Assembly (NCBI GenBank): GCA_027475525.1
Contig: JAMWFC010000077.1
Coordinates: 744,001 to 808,000 of the forward strand
DNA from: Macrolepiota albuminosa
Taxonomy: Eukaryota; Basidiomycota; Agaricomycetes; Agaricales; Agaricaceae
Direction of reading: 5' to 3'
Length of the DNA: 64,000 nucleotides
The translations under genes and the position numbers were made by a program. Positions 45,731-56,689 of the stretch are shown here, one piece after another. The notes below the pieces were generated by a model. The model was not told the origin of the DNA, made no database searches, and saw only the letters and a program-made list of their open reading frames with translations. Within the stretch, counting starts at the first letter, position 1. Every line of letters starts with the position of its first letter.

Positions 45731-46687
45731 CCTTCCAATGACCTTACAAACATCCATGTTGAAAACTTCAGTCCAAATCTCACAGCTCATATCCAGCCAG
45801 CTGATGCTGGTATCATTCATTGCTTCAAGTCTCATTATTGTGCCTGCTTTGTGAATTGTGCAGCAATTGATTGCTACAACAGTGACATCTCTCCTGCCAA
45901 GATATTCAACATTCTCAAAGCCTTGCAGATAGCTGATACAGCATGGAAAAAAGTTGATGCTATGACAATTCAGAACTGTTGGAGAAAATCTAGTATCCTG
46001 CCCCATAAACTTCTCAATCTGTTGTTCAATGAGCCTGCTGCTACTCCATTACTTCTGGTATCATCGCTTCTCAATATGGCCAAATCTATGGACACCACAG
46101 CTGATGTCAAGGTTGAACAGGCCTTGTCTCATCTTGAGCGTCTCAGAGTCCTTCAGCATGGTAATTGGATGTCAATCAATGAATTACTTAATCTTATCAA
46201 TGAAGACAGGATGCACAATGTTGGAACAGAGGAGGAAACTAAAAAAGATATCTATGAGGCAGTTGTCAAACATTGCAATGCTAAACAAAATAGAGAGATG
46301 AATAGTGATTATATTGAAGTCATCAATAAAAAGCCATCATAATAAGAAGCACTCAATGCAGCTTTAACTCTTCTCAGTTATGTTTCTGACATTGACCAGC
46401 CATATACCTGGAAGTTAGAAGGAATTCTTTTGGACTTTTGATGCCAAACACAGCTTCAAAAGGTTCAGTCTCTTTGACCTTCTACTCTTTCAGAGTTTTT
46501 GCATTCAATAATGTCTAGATAATTCTACATAGTAAAAACTAGCCATTTATATATATATATATATATATCAATAGAAAATAAGCCTTAGAAATAATTCTAT
46601 AATGACCCCTTTTATAACCCATACCCCCTAATAACCCATACTTTTTAGCTTCTATGGAGGAGCCATGGGTTATAAGAGGTTTGACTG
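45731..46687 (+). mobile_element. pogo-like DNA transposon, 3' part only
   Basis: A transposase C-terminus is readable at 45750-46342 (HVENFSPNLTAHIQPADAGII, FKSHYCACFV, IFNILKALQIADTAWKKVDAM, TIQNCWRKSSILP), typical of the end of the DDE_1 domain of pogo/Tigger/Fot transposases. The frame 45851-46342 is open. The 3' terminus is recognised by TTATAAGAGGTTTGACTG followed by TA (46688-46689), with a matching inner inverted stretch at about 46615. The catalytic N-terminal and 5' end are absent, replaced by the LTR 45454-45730. Confidence 0.7.
46546..46568. repeat. TA microsatellite
   Basis: About eleven TA units within the 3' untranslated part of the pogo remnant. Confidence 0.9.
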
Positions 46688-46689
46688 TA

Positions 46690-47165
46690 GATGAACAGTC
46701 TAATTAATCATATAACAGCAAAAATCAAAGACATTGTTTCCACACATAGTCCACTGCACAGAAAAATGGTGATCTATTCTAGATCTCAGAACCTGCAGCC
46801 TGTAAAAAATCAAGGAGAGAGTAAAGTGCTTATTTTTTTTACAAGTGTGTGTTCAATCTAATGATATATGCATTTCTTACATCATCACAAGATAGAATAT
46901 AGCAGATCTCTTCACAGCAATTAACACACTCTTTTGGATCTTCAGTAATGCTATAACTACATGCATTGCTTCTAGTTAAAAGAGACATCAGTATTGCATG
47001 TCATCTATCTCAATTTTCTCTCTTCTTTCTTCCAATTTGAGTTGATTTCTTCCTTTTTTTCACATCACTCCTATGCAAGTTACAGAATTTGAAATAATAA
47101 CAAAAAATGATGTATTAAAATTGCACTAAATGTGAGTTACAAGTTGAGGAGCCTAAAAATTGAAA
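46690..47165. other. AT-rich intergenic, nothing recognised
   Basis: Between the pogo end and the stop codon of the minus-strand kinase-like gene. It probably includes that gene's 3' untranslated region. No repeat or RNA gene seen. Confidence 0.5.
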
Positions 47166-50100
47166 CTAAGCATCAAACATGCTATCTGCAACTATGTTTG
47201 GTATAGAATCTTCATTGGTTGGAGATGGAGAAGGTGTAGGAAGATGAGTGGCTTTGTGAGGTACATTTAGAGTTGAGCACTCCAAATCTTCTAAAGATAC
47301 AACCAACTATTAGTTTTTCTAGTTTTGAATTATTGGTTCCACTTACCCTTCATAGATAATTGTCTTTCAACTATTCCTGCTGCTGTATGTTTGAAAGTAA
47401 CTTTGCACTCTGAACTTGGTGGAGCACGAAGAGGAGGAAGTACTTGCTGTTCAAAATTAAGATTTTTAGCATTCCATCCTTTTGGAATTTCATTCACAAG
47501 CTTTGAAGTAAACTGCTGAAGCTTGTTTCTGTCCAAGTCTTGTAGATTGACTTTCATTGAGACATGATGAATAAAGTTTAAATTTGCAGGAAGCAATGTA
47601 GACGAGGTCTTGTAGGTCTTGTGAAGGAAAAGATCTAAGAAGATTTTTTTTTGTTGTTCCCAAAGAATGGCCACTTCAACTGTGAGTGTTGGCCAAGGAC
47701 CTAAAATAGATTCAAGCACAAATGATATACTTGATGTCTGTCCAAATTGTGCTGGAGGACCTGCATCTGGATTGATCTGATATATCCACTGTATACCATT
47801 GCACAAGCTGGTAGAACCAAATGGATATGAATTGATCTTCCATGGATGCTCTACTCTTTCTTTGGTCTTCTTTGAAGCAAACCTCCCACCAACATGTGAG
47901 CTGGGAGTGGCAGAAACTGTTATAGATGCATCTCCAGCTTTAGACCACTCTTCTTGTATGTTGCTAATCTGATAACTAGGCACAAATTCAGGTGACCAAG
48001 TAGGAGTTGCTGCAGCAGGAAATGTATATATTGCAATCTTGCAGGAGCTTAAAGCATAATTTGATGTAGATGTGGGATGAAGCTTTGCCATGTTTACTTC
48101 AAGCAATGGACCTGTCCACAGAGAAGTGCCATTACCATTGATCTTAAAATGTACCATTAATACAGTCCAAAATATTAAGAATCAATCTTTAGTAAAAACT
48201 CACAGCTGCATTAACATTGCAAATCACAGAAAAGGATTCCTGACCAAGACTGCTTTGGATGATAGATGAATAGTGAATTTCAAAAATCTTCCGGCTTTGA
48301 CTATGATCTTTGCCATCACTGTTTGGACCTTCAGGATCTTCACCTCCACCTCCACCTCCTCCATTTCCACCTTGTGGATCTCCACCTCCACCCCCACCTC
48401 CTCCATTTCCACCTTGTGGATCTCCACCTCCACTATCACTTCCATTTTCATCTCCATCTCTGTTGTTTTTGTCACTGCCTCCACTTTCACCATTTTCTCT
48501 TCTACTTTCATCCTGTCTCCCATTGCCATTTTCATCTCCATCTCTGTTGTTTTTGTCACTGCCTCCATTTCCACCTTCACTGCCTCCACTTTCACCATTT
48601 TCTCTTCTACTTTCATCCTGTCTCCCATTGTTGCCATCTCTTTTTCCACTTTCATCTCGACCTCCCAATTCACTGTCACTCTCATGTCCATCTGTGTTTC
48701 CATGATAACCACCACTATATCCTCCACTGCTCTTGAAAACCATCTGATCCCTCCTCTGTGAGCTATTCAATTCAATCTCTTCACCATTGCTGGCTTCAAC
48801 ACCTGTCTCCAAATTTGGCATCCAATCATCTGGAGTCGACACAAGTCCTGCAAAAGGGGATGCCAGTTTCACTAATGATATGCTCAATTCACTTGAGATT
48901 TGTCTATCAAGGACAATATATATCTCTTGTTCTGGATTCAGAAGACCAATTGTATTGATATCAAACCCAGAATGAAGAGAAAAAGCGCCTGTATAGCCTG
49001 CATCTGCAAGTGTTTGACGAACATGTGGTTTAATTCCCTCAGCGTGTGACTGGGCACTATCAGGAGTATCATAGGACGTAGAAATGTCCCAGGGGTTGTC
49101 CTCGACAAGAAGTGATGTTTGGGCTTCTATAGGAAGCATGTCAAGCAAGTACTGATCAGTCTCCGCAAGTTGTTCTTCATACAGTTGACCCTGATCACGA
49201 GGGACACCTAAAGTTCCCAAAGATGGCAACTTGTTTTCCAACTCCAAAACAGGGTTTAAGAGCATAGAGACAGGGGCCATTGAGATGCTTGGAAAGCTAT
49301 TGATGTCCTTGTCAATGGGCCCAAGAGAACCACCCAATATTGGGGGCAACATTGGGGGCGAGATTGGGGGCAACATTGGGGGCGAGATTGGGGGCAACGC
49401 TGGGGGCGAGATTGGGGGCAACGCTGGGGGCGATATGGGGGGGAAAATTTCATCCATTCTTTGGCTCCAATGGACAGGACCCTTTGAGGTACTTGGAAAG
49501 AAATCCATGACCTCGTCAAGGAGGAAAGAACCAATCGGTCCCGGAGACAGAGATCTATTGATTTTCGGGGCCATAGAGGCAGGGGTATTTGAACTATTCA
49601 GAATGCGACCAAGTTCCTCAACATCAATGAGCTTGACAGAATCACTCATTTCGCGGCGAAATTCTGGAGAAGAAAACCTATCAGTTTCCGGACGTGGCCG
49701 GGTATCGTCTGGGACTCTAGGTTCCAAGAATTTGACAATCTCAGCAGAAGATGGTTGATCAGTGGAAGAATGGCTCCGGCAGCGTTGTATGAATGACCAT
49801 ATCTCATCAGTCAGTCCCAGTAGATTGTCCGAAAAAATCTTTCTCAATGTTAATCGCGACTTGAGAATGTAAAAGAAAGCAGACCTCGGAACAAACATAT
49901 CCATAATCGAACACATCCTTTCGTGTACCGCTTATAGAGATATGTCGAAGATCTCGTTCTTTCCAACTTGATCTTAAGACCGGATATTCCACCTGTGACT
50001 TCGATCTAACAGCTTCATGATTATATGTTGCATTGTTCAAGCCTGCCAAACACGCTCGGCCGGTACCATCAATGAGGACATTTTTCTAAAGGAGAGTTCT

Positions 50101-50979
50101 CAGAACGAAGCGATGGTTAAACGATGAATCGCGTACGCCTTGCAAGCTCCCGTGTATGACGTTGTTCTGATGCAGATACAAAAGGCCATTAGCCACGTCA
50201 TTCGCCTGGACGATGGGTCACATAGGAATAACAAGGATGACATATAGTGACAGGGACTGACGAGTAACAATCGAGGAGCACCAGGGTTAAGATTCAAGTA
50301 CTCTTCAAGGTTTCCATTCTTCATCCATGGAGAAACTGTTAACATCTCACTGCCGGAACGAAATATACCGTAAATCGTTTGGACATTCAGATGTGATAAT
50401 TGTCTCGTTAAAATCGCCACCTCCAGAGTTTCTTCTTCCTGTAAGGGTTGTTGAAAAATAAAACAGACTGGAGAATTGAACAAGGAACTGATGAAACTCA
50501 CCGTATTGAATTCTTGTAAGGAGACGGCTTCTCCCTGAAACTGGCCTTTGTACATTCCGGGGGACGGGAAAAACCTTCCGATAGTGATAGGCTCCTCCAT
50601 GTAATTGGACACGACATCCTTCAGCTCATAAGAAGCGGGAAATAGACGGGTTGATAGTGAGATTTGTTGCATCGCCAAAATGAGGCTGGTACGAAGAAAA
50701 GAATCCAGTTCATGTGAATCAAGTAGCTGGTGATACATAAGCGACTAAATCCACAGGAGAAAAGAAAGATTTACTTCTTGAAAAGAGTCGAGCAGCCTCT
50801 GTGCGTCTGGTACTTTGCAATTGAAAAGTTTCTCGCACAATTCCTCGTTTCGAAAAATCGATTCTAACCGAGTTATGAGAGGCTTTTCGCTGCAATGATG
50901 TTCATAAGTAACTGCGTCCTAACAAAGTGGGATGTATCCGAACGTACTCAGGGTGCACTGGGCACAATTCTTCTGTCAT
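47166..50979 (-). CDS. Kinase-like protein (pseudokinase) with repeats and unknown C-terminal domain, 9 exons
   Basis: The spliced minus-strand model gives 1130 residues. Exons (plus coordinates): 50948-50979, 50775-50889, 50502-50744, 50262-50438, 50137-50205, 49885-50085, 48204-49838, 47347-48142, 47166-47290. All junctions are GT...AG and in frame; the second intron is only 30 nt. The N-terminal 280 residues match the agaricomycete kinase family with YKGHFQG...HGDLKG...LADFG, but key residues differ: the VAIK-type Lys region reads AVSLQEF, the catalytic loop reads HGSLQGKNVLID (Asp to Ser), and the DFG region reads LAGLNN. So it is predicted inactive. The middle has PPISPPAL repeats and a Gly/Asp/Asn/Glu-rich repeat tract. 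The last about 330 residues form an ordered domain of unknown type (NGTSLWTGPLLEVNMAKL, WIYQINPDAGPPAQFGQ). A regulatory or scaffold role is inference. The first exon is the least certain. Confidence 0.75.
48318..48640 (-). repeat. Coding repeats, Gly/Asn/Asp/Glu-rich
   Basis: Within the kinase-like gene. Repeated blocks encode DESRRENGESGGS, DKNNRDGDENG and GGGDPQGGNGGGGGG. The DNA repeats are near identical, so length variation by slippage is likely. The opposite strand is a Pro/Ser/Cys open-frame shadow. Confidence 0.85.
49339..49442 (-). repeat. 24-bp coding repeat, PPISPPAL/PPISPPML
   Basis: About four tandem units of 24 bp, each encoding eight residues PPISPP(A/M)L, inside the kinase-like gene between kinase-like domain and Gly-rich tract. 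Confidence 0.9.
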
Positions 50980-51293
50980 ATTGTGTTAGAGGTGTGTAAC
51001 AAGGACAAGGGTGTGAGAAAGGAAGACGTACTTGTATGTAGGGGTGACAATCTTTATGATCACGCAAAGAACCGAGACGTAAACACGACAAATTGAACAC
51101 AGCCAAGGTCACAAGGTAGTGAACCAGAATCGTAGATTGACGAGAAGTGCTGTGAACGAATGATGGAGAGTGACCTGTTCTCACAATCAAGTAGCCTTCA
51201 CGACTGATATGGACTGGACTAGTTTCCAATCGCAAACTATGCCGTGCTGAGCGCCAAGAAGTGGCCCGCTGTCATTGACGTGGAGAGGTATAT
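50980..51293. other. Upstream region of the kinase-like gene
   Basis: An open minus-strand frame (50948-51235) crosses it, and a GTACGT...GACAG pair (about 50980-51030) could be a further 5' intron, but the frames I tried do not join cleanly, so no exon is called. It probably holds the promoter and 5' leader. Confidence 0.4.
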
Positions 51294-52080
51294 ATGGCAA
51301 CCACTTGGGGTAAGCGCCCAGTCTGGTTAGAGATAGAGACTCATCGGGAGAAGATTAAGATAAAGAATAGACTAGATGGCGAGACAATGTGCAAGTTCTG
51401 GACTACCTCAAGCAAACAGATGCAACCCAGGGATTTGATATATGCGCTAAAGAAAAACAATCCTGGTCCGAATGAACCAACGTATGAAGGCAACTCCGTA
51501 AAAATGGCAGAGGTAGCCATAAACTACCACAACAACCTCCAATATAAGTGCAGGAATATACCAGAACAGAGGAGAGAGGAGAAAATACAGGAAGTCCTGG
51601 GAACGATCAAGACACACACATCTGAATACCAGCGTGAGGAATTAGATAAGGTGGTGGATACAAAGCAGCTTCTCACAGCGCTGAAGCTCTCGAACAATAG
51701 CTCTGCGCCTGGCCCAGATGGAATCCCATATGAGTTCTGGAAATCACTCAATGATCAATACATTAATGTAACGTTTTGCCTAAAATGGAACACGTCGGAA
51801 TTGCACTCGACGAACCAGTTGGACTACCTGTCCCATTAGAACAAACATCGTTACTATACTGTGACCCGTTACGCAGAGTGGACAAGGCTCTGGTACTGCC
51901 AGTCATTTTCCATAGCGGGAACCCGAACCGCTACAATTAATGACTCCAACCAGAATCAGATGGGAGGAACACAGAGATCCACCTGCAATATCATAGAACT
52001 GCTAAGGGTGCTGTACGAAGACTTGCTTGTATGGGCCGTTGCTAGCACGGCGTGTCCGAGATCTACCTTGTCCCAAACTT
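51294..52080 (+). pseudogene. LINE-type (non-LTR) reverse transcriptase fragment
   Basis: An open frame 51294-51839 contains KNNPGPNEPTYEGNS, then TKQLLTALKLSNNSSAPGPDGIPYEFWK, the hallmark start of non-LTR RT domains (APGPDGIPYEF at about 51700-51735). The RT then stops without the catalytic FADD region. Downstream to 52080 only fragments can be read. No poly-A tail or target duplication seen. A dead 5' fragment of a LINE ORF2. Confidence 0.7.
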
Positions 52081-52392
52081 GACAATTTGTTCATGTATTC
52101 TTAATATTAATTTTTATTCTATTTTTAATTATTCTATTTTTCTTTTTACACGTTTACAAATATACTCATACATCGACATATAATATCAAAAGGGATGGGC
52201 CGCTGCGATGCACGGCGAGACCGAGGTCTACGGGATGGGGGAAACACGATTTGGTAATGACGTGGCAGTGCCAACATGACAGTGTCACCGTGACGTGCCA
52301 GCGCGACATTAGAGGGTACAATAACTTAGGAGTAAATGAAATAATTTCATTCACGTTTATATAAATGTCAGCATCGAAGTCCGTAAGCATGA
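52081..52392. other. AT-rich sequence, nothing recognised
   Basis: No repeat, RNA gene or coding region can be supported. Poly-A and AT-rich runs at 52110-52150 and 52395-52440. Confidence 0.4.
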
Positions 52393-52588
52393 TTAGAAAA
52401 AAAAAAGAAAAAAAAGCATAAATATATCTAAAAAAACATATAAATTCGAAAAACAGCCTTCAGTTCTCATCGTCGTCCCTGTATGCGTAAAACATGTTGG
52501 CATCAACATGGCCACCGCACAGGAATAGATACATCTCTGTGCAATGTGGCCTTGCATTTGTACCCTGTAAATGGGTTTATTCGACAAA

Positions 52589-53726
52589 TTATGACAAAAA
52601 ATGCAACCAACCTGCTTTTTGTGACAATTGTGAGCCTTGACCCACCCCATAACTCCCTTGAAGCACTTTAATGTGCCAGCAACATATGTGTACGCAAGCC
52701 TGAGCATTTGTCAGTCTTTCAGAGCCAAAAAGAAGGCACAAGGCTACATACTTCATGCCCTGAACCACACCAGTTCCTCTGCCTTCCTTTTTTCTGATTT
52801 TATGCAACAGATCACTATCAATGGTTTGGGAAACTGCATGCAATGATTCATCAAAAGTCAATGAGCAATTCATGGTCATTGTAAGGTCAAAAATGGCATT
52901 GAATATAGTGTTTAGGCTGAGCAATGTCTGGGACGCTGTGATGCATCAAATATATGCATGACAGTCACATATACACATCAGTGTTGCTTCCATTGGCTTT
53001 AAATAGCAAATGTTAACCCCCATGTCATCCTTAGAGCATCTGCATGCAGCTAGAGAGGCTTTGCTGCATGTCCTGAAATCAAAAAAAAAAATAGTTCAAA
53101 GTACAATCAATAAGTCAGATGCACCAATTTATTACAAATACCTGCCCATGTCACACTTGTTGGCTTTAAACGGCCTGTAAGGGCAACCTCTAGAGGCTAT
53201 GGCTCAGTCACACAGCTGGCAGAGGGTGATCCAAAGTGTATTAGAATATATCCTGACAATATCATGATAACTACTCACCTGGCAGAGAGAGATCCAAAGA
53301 GAACAAGTCTAGGGATTCTCTATGCTAGGTTGGATGCTTCTGAGGCCTCTGAAGCATGGGAAACAACTGTACAGTACAACAAAACCTTAAAAACTCAAAA
53401 ATTGCCTATACAAACAATTGCACAAATAAAGGGCAAACTCTGGCAACCTCTGGCTTATGTAAGCAGTCTGGAAGCAGTGCTGAGGGGCCCACACTTGTCT
53501 GAAAAGTAGTTAAAGAACCAGAGCACCTCAAGGGCTGAGAATAGTACTAACAGATAGTGTTGAAAGAATAGAAACAGTAAAATGAAATAATGTCAGAAGA
53601 AATAAGAAAGTGAATGAAAGGAGAGTGAAGAGATAAAGAGTGAAGGAAGGAAGAAATGAGGAGTCCCTTAACACAGCCAATGTTGGCCTCCTTGTTGTTT
53701 TTGGAGCATTTACATGTGGCCAGAGG
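52589..53726 (-). pseudogene. Truncated gene with duplicated Cys-containing exon, unknown
   Basis: On the minus strand, two exon-like units can be read: LATCKCSKNNKEANIG...LKP (53726 to about 53150, split by the LTR-like repeat 53176-53673) and LAACRCSKDDMGVNICYLKPMEAT (about 53060-52985). They are joined by a plausible GTATTT...TTTCAG intron. The downstream exon (52924-52589) is an open frame: FNAIFDLTMTMNCSLTFDESLH, GVVQGMKYVALCLLFGSERLT. The 5' part is cut off by the gypsy 5 LTR at 53727. Family unknown; the CxCSK motif could bind metal. Confidence 0.45.
53176..53673 (+). mobile_element. Solo LTR-like repeat, copy 2 (498 bp), TSD CGGCC/CAGCC
   Basis: Starts TGTAAGGGCAACC and ends CCCTTAACA. 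Flanking 5-mers are CGGCC (53171-53175) and CAGCC (53674-53678), one G-to-A change at a CpG apart. The disrupted minus-strand reading continues across it (NIG then LKP). It matches 44893-45411. Confidence 0.7.
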
Positions 53727-54572
53727 TGTCAGGTTCCGCTGAGTCGGGGGCTTTCTGGGAAAGCAATCGCCCTTACAATGTGGACTTGACCCATGGATAC
53801 TCAGGTGTCTGGAACTCCGGGGCTAGGACTCCGGGGTTCAAGACGAGGACAGGGAAATCCCAGGAGAGGGGACTTGGTCCAGGGGTTTTGGGTGGTAGGT
53901 AGTTGGGGAATTTGGGTGGGGGTCGAGTCGTGAACCGGAGGTTCTAAGACAAGACCAAGGGGTTTTGGGTGGTAGGTAGTTGGGGAATTTGGGTGGGGGT
54001 CGAGTCGTGAACCGGAGGTTCTAAGACAAGACCAAGTTAGTAAATTAAAGTCGCGAAGTGCGTACCAGTCTTAGAGCACGCAATTATCCAAGCGTGCCAG
54101 TCAAGCGTGCCAGTCAATGTGTACCAGTCAAATAGAGGGCACGCAACAATTCAAGTAACCAAGTGAAAACAGTGTAAGCAGTGTAAAGCAGTGTAATATC
54201 AAGACTAGCGAATACAACGGGGAGCTATGCTATAAGTACTACGAGGCCGGGTCTCGGGGTTCCGGAGTGTCTGGGATGGGTCCCAGGAGTCATTGAGTAG
54301 CGGGCAGGGACTGTATACCTGGATCGCGCGTGTGGGGCGTGCGATCAATTGGTGCGGAGGCAGCTGTGATGCGTGATGCGTGATGGCCGGGAGCGAGCTG
54401 CGTGATCTGATCGTTGATCGGGGCTGGTGGCGGCTGATGGCGGTCCTTGATGCACGTAATGGCGGTGTTGGTGGTCGTGATGGCGGGGCGTGTCCTGTGG
54501 GGTCGGAGGGAGGGTCCCAGGTGGTGTTCCGGGGGTGTCCCAGAGTGGGTCCAGAGGGGAGGGGTCGTGACA
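53727..54572 (-). repeat. Gypsy 5 3' LTR with polypurine tract
   Basis: Plus-strand ends TGTCAGGTTCCGC...GTCGTGACA. Next to it at 54573-54582 is TCCCCCCCCT, the complement of a polypurine tract, which fixes the element's orientation as minus. A 77-bp perfect duplication lies inside. The visible 142 bp of the other LTR differ at about 15 sites, nearly all transitions. Confidence 0.9.
53881..54036 (-). repeat. Perfect tandem duplication, period 77 bp (LTR)
   Basis: 53881-53957 repeats from 53958 (beginning AGGGGTTTTGGGTGG). It adds 77 bp to the gypsy 5 LTR. See findings. Confidence 0.95.
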
Positions 54573-54698
54573 TCCCCCCCCTCAGTGCCGAGACCCTCCG
54601 AGGCACGCATAGCTGGTGGTTCGGACTGGGGTCTAGTAGTGGGATCCGGCACCTGACCTGCCATGTATTGAAAAAAAATTTTACCATCAAACTCAACC

Positions 54699-56419
54699 AT
54701 GTCGCGTATGCCGACGCATTCCCCGACGCCCCCGCAAACTAATGAAGTCGTGCCCCTCATGGTCTGGGAAGCCCGGGACGCGCGGTACCAAGCCTGTCTG
54801 GACTGGGAGCACGTGGCGGCGCTCGTGCAACAACGTGAGTGCTTCCTGCGCTGCTCGCTTGTCGCTACTGACCTTCCTTTTTCAGAACAACACAATATTA
54901 CCACTCCGGAGGCAGGTCCCAGCTGGCTCCTGGAGCCTGCTCCTAATGCAGGTCCCGGGGGTCCTTTGGGGTCAGGGCCTAGTCGTCCCGCACCTACCTT
55001 TGCGCGGATGACCGTGCATCCCCCTCGTCCCCCTCCTCCTCCTCGCCCCTCGCTTCCGCCGCTCTGGGATGGCGGTGGGAGCTATCTCTGAGGTCCCGGA
55101 GACCCATCGTGTTGCATGGGCCAGCGCGACGCAGGAGGCCTTTGAGGGGGCGTTGGTGAGGCCCCGAGGCTTGCCTCCTCATGCTTGGTGCGTCAGCAAC
55201 GGGCTGGTAAGTAGTTGTGTACCTCTAGTCCCACGGCTAACTGGATGCCCAGTGCCTTCACTACGCGCGTCGTTCGGTCACGTGTTCGTTCGAGGCCCTG
55301 TCCGCCTCGTCCCGGCATGATATTTCTGTGTGCGAGGCCTGTTACCTCAATCACGAGCGATGCTCTGTTTCGGCCCTTTGGAGGGCATACTGTGTCTCAT
55401 GGGAGCAGGGTTGGCTGTTAGGGGGTATTACCCGGAGGATGGGGGTGGAGGAGAGGGATTGGGTTGCGGGGGTGGCTGAGGTTCAGGAGGAGGCGCTGGG
55501 GGAGGCCCCTGGAGGAGGAGCAGGAGGACAGGGGGTTGTCCGGATGGGCAGCTGGGGCCAGCCCGTGGTCTTGATCATGCGCCGGGTGACCCGGTCCGGC
55601 GCCCCAGGGCGGGAGGGACGTGAGGGGTGCCCCGACAAGGGGAAACGGCGGGCGTCGCCTAGCCCCTCCCCAGGGCCCTCCAAGAGGGCGCGTTTGCCCT
55701 CTGGAACCCCGCCCCCGGTTTCCCCCCCGCGTCTCTCCCCAGCGGTGTTCTCACCTCTGTCAGGGCAGCCCTTGGGGGTGGACGTGGGGGCCTTTCAGGA
55801 GCGTCCGGGGGGGTCTGAGGGGGGTAGGGGGGAGGCTGACGTGCGGAGGGAGTTGGAGGCGGGTCAGGAGGCGCTCCAGCAGTTGGAGGAGGCCTGGGTC
55901 GCTCGGGGGAAGGTGGAGGCAGAACTGGGGGCGTTGCAGGCGAGGTTGGAGCAGGGAGTGGGGATCCTGGAAGGGGTCCCCTTGGGGCAGGAGTTGATGG
56001 AGGGGGTGCACCGCGATGTGGTGATCGCGCGCATGGCGTCTCTAAGTGAGTCCTCTGCCGCTTGCTCACCTCTTTCGCTAACATCTTCAGGCTGGGCCCG
56101 GGAGCACCGCCTGCTCCTGGACGGGGTTGCCGCGGCACTTGCTGCGCTGCAGGAGGGGCAGCACCCGGAGGTGACAACCCCCGGGGTGGAGCGTGGCCTC
56201 AACCTCCTGGGGCGGCTGGTGGTCGCACATCGGCGGAGGAACATGCCTGCCTCAGGATCCTGGTTCGAGCACATGCTGGACAAAGGCGAGCCCCTCCCGT
56301 CCTGGGATCTGTTGGCCGAGGAAGTGTGGCGGGAGCATGGTCCAGGGGGGGTGGAGGAGGGTTTCCGGGGCTGGCCAAGGGGAGGGGAGGGTGAGGGCAG
56401 TTTGGGGCCCCAGCTCTAG
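54699..56419 (+). CDS. Spliced Cys-rich gene antisense to gypsy 5 pol, unknown
   Basis: Exons 54699-54834, 54886-55206, 55253-56045 and 56091-56419 with introns of 51, 46 and 45 nt (GTGAGT...TTTTTCAG, GTAAGTAG...TGCCCAG, GTGAGT...ATCTTCAG). Residues: MSRMPTHSPTPPQTNEVVPL, a coiled-coil-like WEARDARYQACLDWEHVAALVQQ, then a cysteine cluster CLHYARRSVTC ... CEACYLNHERC with WRAYCVSWEQ, a Pro/Ser/Arg linker with KGKRR and PSKRAR, and a heptad-like RRELEAGQEALQQLEEAW. The Cys spacing suggests a metal-binding, possibly nucleic-acid-binding protein. A one-base frame change is needed near 55075 (exon 2), so this copy may be broken there. It lies wholly inside the retrotransposon, antisense to its pol. 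Confidence 0.6.
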
Positions 56420-56689
56420 GGGCCCCCGTTTTCTTGTTCATGCCTGTTTCGTAGTCCCATAACTGTAGGATAATGTACTGTATTAAAATGTATATACTTA
56501 GTCTCTCATGGTCAACGGGGAGTGTGAATAAGTTGCGAAAGAAACCGGAAAGAACACTTTGCCCAGCCTCCAGGACACTACTATAAAAAGGTACTAAAAA
56601 GAGTAAGATCTAGAAAGGAAAAGCAGAAAGTATACGAGCCCAGAGGCAGGGGTTACGCCTACTACTGCCGTCTGTGAGTCCTGCGCCCG

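Noticed and set aside
46690..47165. Possible RNA gene downstream of the pogo remnant
   Set aside because: No conserved RNA motif or strong fold could be recognised by eye. The sequence is plain AT-rich.
48318..48640. Possible CRISPR-like array of short repeats
   Set aside because: The repeats are in-frame coding repeats without unique spacers, in a eukaryotic host gene.
48310..48736. Long plus-strand Pro/Ser/His-rich open frames
   Set aside because: They are the antisense of the Gly/Asn/Asp repeat tract of the minus-strand kinase-like gene, which has a complete spliced model.
55659..56283. Minus-strand Pro-rich open frames within gypsy 5
   Set aside because: Shadows of the plus-strand Cys-rich gene. 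They lack introns, Cys motifs or gag/pol similarity and arise from high GC.
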